The position numbers and the translations under genes were made by a program. 64,000 nucleotides of DNA from UBA3951 sp050952125. Lineage in GTDB: Bacteria > Bacillota > Sulfobacillia > Fermentithermobacillales > Fermentithermobacillaceae. The stretch lies in contig JBMNKK010000003.1 of the NCBI GenBank assembly GCA_050952125.1, positions 310,001 through 374,000 of the forward strand, given 5' to 3'. This document shows, one piece after another, positions 1 to 7,307 of the stretch. Positions within the stretch are counted from its first letter, which is position 1, and each line of letters starts with the position of its first letter. The notes under the pieces were generated by a model that saw only the letters and a program-made list of their open reading frames with translations, was not told the origin of the DNA and searched no databases.

Positions 1-976
1 ATAGCCCCATCTTTTCTTTGGCGCGCTTCACGACTTCGGAAGACACTTCGTGAGCCCGCCTTGCCCCGCTTATGAGAATCTCCCGGTACTCTCCGGTTCG
101 AAGGAGTTCGTCTCGGCGCCGCTGGATCGGCGCCAAGGTCTCCACGACCACCTCGGCCAATCCCTTCTTGAACTCGGCGTAACCCTTCCCCTCGTAAGAC
201 TCGACCACCTTGGAAATGGGCTCTCCTATGCATAGAGAGTAGATTGTAATGAGGTTGGCCAGCGCAGGGCGGTCCTCCGGGCTGTAAGCCACTTCCCTAC
301 CTGAATCGGTGACTGCCCTCTTCACTTTCCTGACAATCTCGTCTGGGGGATCTCCCAGAGATATGAACCCCGCGGGATTCGGGTCGGACTTAGACATCTT
401 CCTGGCCGGATCTTGCAGCGACATAATCCTTGCCCCGGTTTCGGCTATGAGGGGCTCGGGAACCTTAAATGTCTTGCCGAAGCGAGAGTTGAAACGTATG
501 GCAAGATCGCGGCAGAGCTCGACGTGCTGCTTCTGATCGTCTCCGACGGGGACCGCGTCGGAATCGTACAGGAGGATGTCCGCCGCCATCAAGGCCGGGT
601 AGGTAAAAAGGCCTCCCGAAACCGACTCTCTCCCTTCGGATTTCTCTTTGAACTGGGTCATTCTCGAGAGCTCACCAAAGGCAGCGGTGCACTCCATTAT
701 CCAACCGAGTTGCGTATGTGCCGGTACATCTGACTGCACGAACAAAGTTACCTTCGAAGGATCCAGACCGGCAGACAGCATATACACGGCGGTATCGACG
801 ATCTGACTTCTCAGCGACGCCGGGTCCTGAGGCACGGTGATCGCGTGATAGTCCACGACGCTGTAAAAGCAGTCGTAGTCGTCCTGGATCTCCACGAAAT
901 GCTTGATAGCTCCCAGGTAATTTCCTAGGGTCAATATCCCGGTGGGCTGGACCCCTGAGAACACTCTTCTCTTCAT
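1..976 (-). CDS. trpS: Tryptophanyl-tRNA synthetase (3' end at window edge)
   Basis: Charges tRNA-Trp with tryptophan in the cytoplasm. I translated the minus strand from the ATG at 974-976; an in-frame TAG lies a few codons upstream, so this start is firm. The class I signature equivalent to HIGH is seen as TLGNYLGA at residues 16-23, and KMSKS is at residues 193-197 (DNA 386-400). The readable part is 325 residues and ends in EKMGL, which is close to the usual end of bacterial TrpS (about 330), so at most a few residues are outside the window. A T-box leader precedes the gene and its specifier codon is UGG, which agrees with the assignment. The strong GGAGGT at 1004-1010 is too far upstream to be its ribosome site and belongs to the leader. 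Confidence 0.96.
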   Translation of the reverse strand, partial: MKRRVFSGVQPTGILTLGNYLGAIKHFVEIQDDYDCFYSVVDYHAITVPQDPASLRSQIVDTAVYMLSAGLDPSKVTLFVQSDVPAHTQLGWIMECTAAFGELSRMTQFKEKSEGRESVSGGLFTYPALMAADILLYDSDAVPVGDDQKQHVELCRDLAIRFNSRFGKTFKVPEPLIAETGARIMSLQDPARKMSKSDPNPAGFISLGDPPDEIVRKVKRAVTDSGREVAYSPEDRPALANLITIYSLCIGEPISKVVESYEGKGYAEFKKGLAEVVVETLAPIQRRRDELLRTGEYREILISGARRAHEVSSEVVKRAKEKMGL

Positions 977-1009
977 CGCTTTGCGCCCCTAAACGGTGCG
1001 CGCACCTCC

Positions 1010-1257
1010 TTTCAAATCAAAAGCCCCGTCCCCGTAAGGGACGGAGCATCTCCGCGGTGCCACCCAATTTCGCCTGTAAGCGCTGCTCTTTGAAGGCGCC
1101 ATCACGCCCTCCATCTACGGTAACGGAGATGAACCGGCTTTCGCAGGCTCCCAAGTCCATTCGCGCGCCGCAGACCACCGGATTCACACCCTCGCCGGCT
1201 CTCTTTGGCCCCGAAAGGCCGCGCTACTCTTCTTGTTCACAGCCCGAATATGGATTT
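1010..1257 (-). promoter_or_regulatory. T-box leader (tRNA-Trp sensing) of trpS
   Basis: The minus strand carries the T-box sequence TGGGTGGCACCGCG at 1053-1066. It is followed by a terminator hairpin with stem CCGTCCC/GGGACGG (1026-1032 with 1038-1044) and a TTTT run at 1019-1022. Upstream there is an AGAGAGCCGG stretch typical of stem I and a GAATGGAC loop whose TGG (1157-1159) is the likely Trp specifier codon. Uncharged tRNA-Trp is expected to stabilise the antiterminator and allow trpS transcription. The stem borders are inferred by eye, not folded. Confidence 0.9.
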
Positions 1258-1263
1258 TCAGAG

Positions 1264-1292
1264 ATTATCCCACGAAAGAGGCACCTCTGCAA
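1264..1292 (-). promoter_or_regulatory. Sigma-A-like promoter of the trpS T-box leader
   Basis: On the minus strand TTGCAG (1287-1292) is followed after 17 bases by GATAAT (1264-1269). This places the transcript start near 1257, just before the first T-box stem. The match and spacing are good, and the position fits the leader. Confidence 0.6.
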
Positions 1293-1336
1293 CAGAGAAC
1301 GTATCGGCATTCCTAGTCCTGCGGAACACTAAAGGC

Positions 1337-1510
1337 ATGCATATTCTCATCGGTTGCGGAACAATACTGGTCTGCATCTATACGTTGGCGTGGGCATGGA
1401 CATTGGGGAAGCGCGGAAATCGCGCGGGCGCGATATGGACCGTGCTCCTAGCGGCGTCTTCTACGGCCGTGACTCTCTATTACCTGATCCGCCATAGATT
1501 CTATCCATAA
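1337..1510 (+). CDS. Small two-helix membrane protein, unknown function
   Basis: A 57-residue open frame starting at ATG 1337. It has two hydrophobic segments, about residues 2-22 (HILIGCGTILVCIYTLAWAW) and 32-53 (GAIWTVLLAASSTAVTLYYL), joined by a basic loop GKRGNR and ending in RHRFYP. I do not recognise a family. Only a short AAAGG lies next to the start, so the ribosome site is weak. It sits alone on the plus strand between the trpS leader and the terminator of the LuxR gene. It could be real or a chance frame; the composition argues mildly for real. Confidence 0.4.
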   Translation: MHILIGCGTILVCIYTLAWAWTLGKRGNRAGAIWTVLLAASSTAVTLYYLIRHRFYP

Positions 1511-1531
1511 TGCCGCTGTACCGGCAGATAG

Positions 1532-1560
1532 AAAAAAGGTGCCCGGACGTCTGCCCGGGC
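1532..1560 (-). terminator. Rho-independent terminator of the LuxR-type gene
   Basis: On the minus strand, stem CCGGGC/GCCCGG arms (1555-1560 with 1541-1546) are followed by CACCTTTTTTC. It lies about 55 bases after the stop codon at 1617. Confidence 0.8.
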
Positions 1561-1616
1561 GCTCTCGCTGCTGCCATCGCATCTCGGGGGGAGATCTGCG
1601 ATCGCATGACAACTTC

Positions 1617-2309
1617 TCATTGGTGTTCATCGATCTCGAAAAACACTTCTTGAGGGGCGTAAGGCCCATTTTTATGGGACGAAAGACCCTTGACAGCGAA
1701 GAGCGCGGCCTTAGTCCTGTCAGACACTCCTATTTTTCGGAAAACACTGTACAGATGATTCTTCACTGTCTTTTCGCTTATGTAGAGTTCCTTGGCAATG
1801 GCCTTGTTTGTGTACCCCTTCCCCACCAGACTCAAGACCTCTGCCTCACGCTCACTGAGCTCCTCCGGAGCGAGCCGCCCGATGCCTGAATCGTCGATAT
1901 CTACGTCCTGCGTCTCGCTCTTCCGGATCACCGACGCCGCGACGTACAGATCTCCCCTCATCGCTGCTTCCAGCGAAGCCAAAATCTGGTCTGAGGTTGC
2001 CTGCTCGTCAAGCAGCGCGCATATGCCCATATGGTGTCCGAAGGAAAGGTTGCGGATGCCGATCTTCTCGAGGACGACAACAAGTCGGGACCTGGGGAAT
2101 CGCCTTCTGATGACTGTCAGATGATCCCGCAGCCTGGCTTTATCCCGACCGGCCTCGAGAAAAACGACATCGTACTTAGACCCGGGCAGCTTTCTTCCGT
2201 TTCCTGAGAGCGGCGCGTAACACGCATTGATAAAGCTCTGCCGCGCCAGAAGAAGCTGGATCCCCTTTTGCCACGAGGGCTTTTCATAGGCAACAAGAAC
2301 GTTCAGCAA
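1617..2309 (-). CDS. LuxR/NarL-type regulator with a degenerate receiver domain
   Basis: A 230-residue transcription factor. Residues 151-206 form a typical LuxR helix-turn-helix (LSEREAEVLSLVGKGYTNKA onward). The N-terminal 120 residues look like a receiver fold, but the phosphorylation pocket is missing: the DD pair after strand 1 is replaced by VAYEKPSW, and the acceptor aspartate is glutamate (E52 in VVFLEAG). It is probably not a normal phospho-switch; a fixed active form or another signal is possible. The start is TTG 2309, preceded by GGAGGCGGGGCA. No sensor kinase lies nearby. Targets are unknown. Confidence 0.8.
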   Translation of the reverse strand: MLNVLVAYEKPSWQKGIQLLLARQSFINACYAPLSGNGRKLPGSKYDVVFLEAGRDKARLRDHLTVIRRRFPRSRLVVVLEKIGIRNLSFGHHMGICALLDEQATSDQILASLEAAMRGDLYVAASVIRKSETQDVDIDDSGIGRLAPEELSEREAEVLSLVGKGYTNKAIAKELYISEKTVKNHLYSVFRKIGVSDRTKAALFAVKGLSSHKNGPYAPQEVFFEIDEHQ

Positions 2310-2379
2310 TGCCCCGCCTCCCTGCGAGGAGAATACAAAGCTATCATCGGAAAGTTACGGGGAGAGATAAGTGGTGCCG

Positions 2380-2967
2380 CTACTCTTTTGGGCAGGGAGT
2401 CTGGGCTTCTCCTTGTGTTGCGTCAGATTCGACGCGAAATCTGTCTATGTACTCTAGCACGCGGCGTTCCAAAACGCGCATCAGACGCGTACCCGCGAAT
2501 TCTCGTCGACCTATTTGCTCAACCAGTGCCGTATAGCACCCGACAAGGTTGCCGCCCAACACATCGGTGAATATCTGGTCGCCTACGACACATGCTTCGG
2601 CGGGCGCCGCATCCACCGCTTTGAGAGCCCTCCAGAAAAACCTCTGGACAGGCTTGCGGGCTCCCACCACGAGTTTCGTCTGCAGCTTCTCAGACATTTT
2701 CTCGATTGTGGGAGAAGGCCTTGCGTTTGTCAGTATCACCGTCCGGAATCCCTCACTGTGAAGATCCCTGAACCACGACGCGAGTTCATCGGCGACGCGG
2801 TAGTCTCTCCATGGAACCAGCGTGTTGTCGAGATCGGTGAGGATGGCCGTAACGCACTTCTCTTTCAGCCAAGGTATTGGAAGATCGTATATGGTCTTCA
2901 AACGCAGTGTGGGGGTCAAGAGGCGCATGGGCCCGTAGCCCTTAAGCTCGCGTACGTTTCCCAACAC
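2380..2967 (-). CDS. yqeG: YqeG-family HAD IIIA phosphatase
   Basis: A 195-residue HAD-superfamily protein. The catalytic motif DLDNT is at residues 45-49 (D45 nucleophile, D47 acid/base), followed by LVPW as in YqeG proteins. The motif II region reads TVILTNAR, and the distal acidic motif is VVGDQIFTDVLGG. Members of this family are conserved in Firmicutes and are predicted phosphatases of unsettled substrate. The start is GTG 2967 with GAGGGGG six bases upstream. That ribosome site is one arm of a hairpin (see 2971-3002). It is co-directional with sigK. Confidence 0.88.
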   Translation of the reverse strand: MLGNVRELKGYGPMRLLTPTLRLKTIYDLPIPWLKEKCVTAILTDLDNTLVPWRDYRVADELASWFRDLHSEGFRTVILTNARPSPTIEKMSEKLQTKLVVGARKPVQRFFWRALKAVDAAPAEACVVGDQIFTDVLGGNLVGCYTALVEQIGRREFAGTRLMRVLERRVLEYIDRFRVESDATQGEAQTPCPKE

Positions 2968-2970
2968 AAC

Positions 2971-3002
2971 ACCCCCTCATATCTTACCAGATCATGAGGG
3001 GG
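2971..3002 (-). promoter_or_regulatory. Hairpin that includes the yqeG ribosome site
   Basis: Perfect 9-base arms CCCCCTCAT/ATGAGGGGG separated by 14 bases lie between the sigK stop and the yqeG start. The arm nearest yqeG contains its GAGGGGG ribosome site. After the hairpin the minus strand reads TGTTGTGTT, a poor U-tract, so it may act either as a weak terminator of sigK or as a translational block on yqeG. Confidence 0.5.
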
Positions 3003-3028
3003 CTTATATCAAGAGGGCGCTGTACGCC

Positions 3029-3730
3029 TCATTGGATGAAAAACTGGCACGCCTTAGCCAGCTTTGATAGAGCCCTCTTCTCGATACGGCTCACGTACGA
3101 GCGGGAAATACCCAGGAGTTTGGCTATCTCCCGTTGTGTTTTCTGGGGTTTCCCCGAGAGCCCGTACCGGAGCTCCAGCACCTCTCGTTCTTTCTCATCC
3201 AGAACGTTCATCCTCGCCAGCACGCTTTCCGCTTGAACCTTCGCGGTTACAGCCTCGGCGACATCCCCATCCTCATCCCTCACCAGATCGATATAGGATA
3301 CCTCGCCGTCGTCATCTTCGGCTGAGAGTGGGTCGAAGAGGTGGAGTTCTGTCTTGTCGTTCTTGGTGGCCCGTAGGTGCATCAGAATCTCGTTCTCGAT
3401 GCACTTTGAAGCGTATGTGGCAAGCCTCGTGCCCTTATCCTCTTGGTAGGTATTGATGGCCTTTACCAGTCCGATGCTGCCGATCGAAATCATGTCTTCA
3501 ATGTCCTGGGGATTGGGGTCGAATTTCTTCACAATGTGGGCTACAAGTCGCAGGTTGTGCTCGACTAGCGTGTTTCGGAGCGACATGTCGCCCCGCCTGA
3601 CTCCAGCCAGACACATTCTTTCTTCTTCTTCGGATAGCGGATGGGGAAAATGATTGTTGCTGACATAGCCGAGACAGGTCTCAAGAACTTTCAGGACCAG
3701 ACGGCCGATTCCGAGAAGTGCGTTCACCAC
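3029..3730 (-). CDS. sigK: Late mother-cell sporulation sigma factor SigK
   Basis: Directs late mother-cell transcription (coat, maturation) during sporulation. The 233 residues match pro-sigma-K along their length: a hydrophobic pro-sequence (residues 1-20, LLGIGRLVLKVLETCLGYV), then NNHFPHPLSEEEE, the core-binding stretch HNLRLVAHIVKKF (58-70), region 2 (DIEDMISIGSIGLVKAINTY) and a C-terminal region 4 helix-turn-helix (QREIAKLLGISRSYVSRIEK). The gene is uninterrupted, unlike the skin-split gene of Bacillus subtilis. The start is GTG 3730 with GGAGGG upstream. The pro-sequence implies activation by a SpoIVFB-like protease, which is not in this window. Confidence 0.95.
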   Translation of the reverse strand: MVNALLGIGRLVLKVLETCLGYVSNNHFPHPLSEEEERMCLAGVRRGDMSLRNTLVEHNLRLVAHIVKKFDPNPQDIEDMISIGSIGLVKAINTYQEDKGTRLATYASKCIENEILMHLRATKNDKTELHLFDPLSAEDDDGEVSYIDLVRDEDGDVAEAVTAKVQAESVLARMNVLDEKEREVLELRYGLSGKPQKTQREIAKLLGISRSYVSRIEKRALSKLAKACQFFIQ

Positions 3731-3805
3731 GCGGCTCTTCCCTCCGGATAAAGCGGTCTTAGCGACCTTACATCCTATTCCCGAGGGGATCTACCTGTGC
3801 GTGTC

Positions 3806-5425
3806 CTAGCGGGGAATTATGCGTTCAACTATGTCCCGGAAAATGGGGGCAGCCACGCCCGGCCCGTCTCCGCCCTCCTCTACGAAAACCGTGACTGCGT
3901 ATTTTGGAGCTATGACAGGCGCCCACCCGCTGAACCAGGCGTGGGATGTCCCACTCGGGAGCCCGGTCTCGGCGGTACCCGTCTTACCGGCGCACCCGTA
4001 TACCGGGACGTAGGCCTCCCGTCCGGTGCCCTGCCTGGCAGCGAGCAGTAGCGCCTCTTGAAGAACCTTTGCGGTACCCAGAGAGAACAAGCGGCACACC
4101 TCTTGTTCGGCGCCAACGATAAGCTCGGGACTCCTCCATTCACCCCCTGACGCTATTGCCCGGAAGAACGCTGCCACCTGCAAGGGGGTGACTGAAAGGT
4201 AACCCTGCCCTATGGAGAAGTTGGCGACGTCACCGGCGTACATAAGATAGGGATCGGGAAGGACGCCCGATACCTCTCCGGGCAGCTCGATACCGGTTGG
4301 CACACCGAAGAAGGTGGAGCGCGCGAACTCAACCAGGTCACGGCTCGAGAGCTTGAGGGCCAACTGGATCAGCGCAGAATTACACGAGTGGGCGACGGCT
4401 TCCTTAATAGTCACCTCGCCGTGGCCCTCCTCGCGTGACCCACACGATATTGTGCGGCCGCCGATCTCCACTTCTCCGTCGCACAAGAATGTGCTGTTCT
4501 CGTCAATCAACCCTTTTTCCAAAGCCAGAGCCACAACGACAGGCTTCCATGCGGAACCGGGAGGAAAGGCGGACACGGCTCTGTTGACAAAGGGCGAACT
4601 TGGGTCGTCAAGGGATCTCTCCGGATGGTTCTGGTCGAACTCTGGTCTTGATGCCATGGCGAGTATCTCGCCCGTGGCTACATCAAGCACGACGGCAGCC
4701 CCGCTCTCTACCCCTGCAGAATCCAACGCGTCCTCAACCGCCCGCTGAACGGAGGCATCCAGTGTCGTGAAGAGATCGTTGGGCATGTTCTGCGGAGGAG
4801 CTATCCTCACGCCGGAGCCGGGAAGGCCGCTGCCCTCTCCCGTAAGAACAATACCGGCCGACGCCGGGTAACCGCCTGCTAGAGTTGACTGAAACCACTT
4901 TTCCAGCCCGCTCTCTCCCACATTGTCAGACGGGCTGATGTACGCGTTAGCCCTGACATGGCCCACTACGTGCCGGGCTATTGAGAGAGGTCCGTAGCGC
5001 GTCTCCTCGGGAACGACCCACAACCCGTTATCCCGTCCGCCCCGGAGGATCTCGGTTATGTGGGCTTCATCCACATTGCGGGCAATCTTTCGAGGGAAGT
5101 CCAAAAGAGAGGTGCCGTTATCTGAAAACTGCACTATGGCGCTCGTCCAGGTAGGGTAATGGAGGGGTGTCCCGTGCCGGTCAACGATGTTGCCGCGCGA
5201 CAACGCGATGGGCACCCCTCTGTACCGCTGGAAAAAGGCAGGTTCTACAAACCTGTCTATCTCATAGGCGCCAATGAGCTGGTACCGCACAAAAAGCCCG
5301 ACAAAGGTCAGGAGAAGGAACGCGACAGCGGCCATCACTTGGCCAGCGCGGCGGTTGCATACGGCGCGGCCGTCGTCCCCTTCGCCACCTGACGTTCCCG
5401 TGCTACGCGTCACCCAAGTTCTCAC
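3806..5425 (-). CDS. Class B penicillin-binding protein (transpeptidase)
   Basis: A 539-residue D,D-transpeptidase that cross-links peptidoglycan outside the membrane. There is one N-terminal membrane anchor (residues 31-47), then a dimerisation/pedestal domain, then the transpeptidase domain with SAWK (291-294, nucleophile S291), SCN (347-349) and KTG (481-483). The order and spacing are those of SpoVD/PbpA-type enzymes, and no C-terminal PASTA domain is present. It sits between sigK and an RsfA-like gene and overlaps the latter by 23 bases, so a role in spore cortex or cell-wall synthesis during sporulation is a reasonable inference. The GTG start at 5425 has only a weak ribosome site; a start at ATG 5335 (residue 31) is also possible. 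Confidence 0.9.
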   Translation of the reverse strand: MRTWVTRSTGTSGGEGDDGRAVCNRRAGQVMAAVAFLLLTFVGLFVRYQLIGAYEIDRFVEPAFFQRYRGVPIALSRGNIVDRHGTPLHYPTWTSAIVQFSDNGTSLLDFPRKIARNVDEAHITEILRGGRDNGLWVVPEETRYGPLSIARHVVGHVRANAYISPSDNVGESGLEKWFQSTLAGGYPASAGIVLTGEGSGLPGSGVRIAPPQNMPNDLFTTLDASVQRAVEDALDSAGVESGAAVVLDVATGEILAMASRPEFDQNHPERSLDDPSSPFVNRAVSAFPPGSAWKPVVVALALEKGLIDENSTFLCDGEVEIGGRTISCGSREEGHGEVTIKEAVAHSCNSALIQLALKLSSRDLVEFARSTFFGVPTGIELPGEVSGVLPDPYLMYAGDVANFSIGQGYLSVTPLQVAAFFRAIASGGEWRSPELIVGAEQEVCRLFSLGTAKVLQEALLLAARQGTGREAYVPVYGCAGKTGTAETGLPSGTSHAWFSGWAPVIAPKYAVTVFVEEGGDGPGVAAPIFRDIVERIIPR

Positions 5426-5987
5426 GCAGATCTTCCAGAACGGCCAAGTCGCGCGCCATGAGATCGGAAAACTCTTTGAGACAAGACACCCTGTCCACCT
5501 GAGTCTTGAGCAACCACTCGCTCAGGTTACGGGAGTGGCTTTCGATCGCTTCCCGGACGGACCGCAGTTGTTCCTTGAGCCTGAAGACCTCTTCCCGGTG
5601 TCTCATGCTTTCCCGCGACAGCACTGCCATCCGAGAAAACCCCTTGATAAAGGGTACAATGTCCTGCCCGGATTCTTCCGTTGCCAGCACCAAGTCCCGC
5701 AAGTAACTGAGGAAATCGTCATCACGGACTGTCGAAAGCGGCGCGGCTTCAGAGGGAGCGGCCGCCGCCTCCGCGACTTCGGCTCGCTTGCCATCGCTCT
5801 TCTGGTTCCTGACCTGATAGTACTTCCACCTGGCGGTGAGCCATGACATACGGTTTTTCTGTCCGTATTCCTTCAGCGCTTGAGTGATAGAAACACCCTC
5901 TCGCACACGGCTGTCGACGTAGTCACGGAGGTGCATTTCGCGCTCTTCTTTCCACCGGTACCGAGGCGATTTTGCTGAGGTTCCCAA
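5403..5987 (-). CDS. RsfA-like (Myb/SANT-type) DNA-binding protein
   Basis: A 194-residue protein. Residues 18-60 (REGVSITQALKEYG, then ARWKYYQVR) resemble the helix-turn-helix core of RsfA/YlbO prespore regulators, which carry REGG-TQ-AFEEVG and RW-YVR at the same spacing. A linker rich in A and E follows, then a predicted coiled coil (about 115-185, many E, R and L). The start is TTG 5987 with AAAGGAG ten bases upstream. It overlaps the downstream penicillin-binding protein gene. It may regulate sporulation genes; this is an inference from the partial family match. Confidence 0.6.
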   Translation of the reverse strand: MGTSAKSPRYRWKEEREMHLRDYVDSRVREGVSITQALKEYGQKNRMSWLTARWKYYQVRNQKSDGKRAEVAEAAAAPSEAAPLSTVRDDDFLSYLRDLVLATEESGQDIVPFIKGFSRMAVLSRESMRHREEVFRLKEQLRSVREAIESHSRNLSEWLLKTQVDRVSCLKEFSDLMARDLAVLEDLRENLGDA

Positions 5988-6094
5988 ACAAATACAGCTC
6001 CTTTCAACATATGGCAGTATATGATTGCGATTGGTTCGCCCTTTTTATGCAGCCCTAGGATCGGTTTTTGCGTATATGCTATAGGTGACCAAAG

Positions 6095-6124
6095 TTGCAG
6101 TGACGGTCAGCCCTAAAGCATAAT
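6095..6124 (+). promoter_or_regulatory. Candidate sigma-A promoter of the GT4 gene
   Basis: TTGCAG (6095-6100) and CATAAT (6119-6124) are separated by 18 bases, about 30 bases before the ATG at 6155. The 167-base divergent spacer 5988-6154 holds nothing else I can name, apart from the AAAGGAG of the gene on the other strand. Confidence 0.45.
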
Positions 6125-6154
6125 CAGACTAAAGGGACAATTGAGGGAAAAATC

Positions 6155-7297
6155 ATGAAGATCGCGATGTTCACCGATAGTTACTTCCCATACATATCAG
6201 GCGTCACGCGCGCTGTTTCCACTCTCAGGTCGACACTTAAATCACTGGGCCACCAAGTCTCGCTTTTCTGCCCCTCCTATCCGGGAGCCGAGCCCGAGGA
6301 AGGAGTCTACAGGTTTCCATCGGTAAAGGCGCCCACGAACTCGACGTACTACGTAGCCGTTCCGCCGTTTGTCGGCCTTAGGCAAAGAGTTCTTGCCGTC
6401 CGGCCTGACATAATACACATCCACTCTCCCTTCAACCTGTGCAAGGCTGGATACATGGCTGCGAGAAGACTCGATATCCCGGTAGTCATGACGTACCATA
6501 CCATGTACAACATGTACGCTCATTACGTTCCGGGAGTCGGTAAGAGGGTCTCCACAGTGGTGGAGAAAATGGCATTCAAGACCGCTATGCGGGTAGATGC
6601 GGTTATCACACCCTCAGGCGTGCTTGCAGACTATCTCAGGAATTCAGGTGTCACTAGCCCCGTGTTCCCCATTCCCAACGGAATTCCGATCGAGTCCTTT
6701 CAGGGCGGCGACAGGTCATACCTACGTGCCAAGTACAACATTCCCGAAGGCATTCCGGTGATCATTACGTGCGGAAGGCTCGGCGTGGAGAAGAATATCG
6801 AGACTCTGTTGGAGGCCTTCTCTCTCATAGTCAGGGAAAAGGATTCCGCGCTCGTTTTGGTTGGCGACGGGCCTCTCCGGGAACACCTCAAGGCAAAAGC
6901 CAAGAGCCTCGGAATTGAGAACAGGACGTACTTCGCCGGGACCGTTCCTCCGGACCTCATGCCGAGCATGTATGCAGGAGCGGACCTCTTCATGTTCGCG
7001 TCCCTAACGGACACCCAGGGGCTCGTGCTTGTGGAGGCTAAGGCGGCAGGAGTGCCGGCTGTGGCAGTCGGAGCGCTCGGCGTGAGAGATATGGTAATAG
7101 ACGGCGACGACGGATTTCTGTGTGACAACGATGCCGGAGAGCTCGCCCAAAAGGCCATTCTGCTCTTGAAGAACCCGGCTATGCTTTCGCGAATGAAAGA
7201 GAGAGCGGCCGCCAACGCCGATGCTTTCTCGAAGGAGGCCGCTGCCCGCAGAATACTGTCATGCTATTCTACCGTGATGGCGGGAAAAAACCGCTAG
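6155..7297 (+). CDS. GT4-family glycosyltransferase
   Basis: A 380-residue retaining GT-B glycosyltransferase. The N-terminal Rossmann half starts MKIAMFTDSYFPYISGVTRA, typical of enzymes that glucosylate diacylglycerol or build mannosyl glycolipids. The C-terminal half has the nucleotide-sugar pocket with CGRLGVEKNIETLLEA, VLVGDGPLR and FASLTDTQGLVLVEAKAAG (the E-x7-E motif with Asp in the first place). There is no signal peptide, so it is probably a membrane-associated cytoplasmic enzyme. The ribosome site GAGGG precedes ATG 6155. It is the only large plus-strand gene in this part and converges with glgA. The exact acceptor cannot be told; glycolipid synthesis is more likely than glycogen. 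Confidence 0.85.
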   Translation: MKIAMFTDSYFPYISGVTRAVSTLRSTLKSLGHQVSLFCPSYPGAEPEEGVYRFPSVKAPTNSTYYVAVPPFVGLRQRVLAVRPDIIHIHSPFNLCKAGYMAARRLDIPVVMTYHTMYNMYAHYVPGVGKRVSTVVEKMAFKTAMRVDAVITPSGVLADYLRNSGVTSPVFPIPNGIPIESFQGGDRSYLRAKYNIPEGIPVIITCGRLGVEKNIETLLEAFSLIVREKDSALVLVGDGPLREHLKAKAKSLGIENRTYFAGTVPPDLMPSMYAGADLFMFASLTDTQGLVLVEAKAAGVPAVAVGALGVRDMVIDGDDGFLCDNDAGELAQKAILLLKNPAMLSRMKERAAANADAFSKEAAARRILSCYSTVMAGKNR

Positions 7298-7307
7298 CGC
7301 CCAAGGC

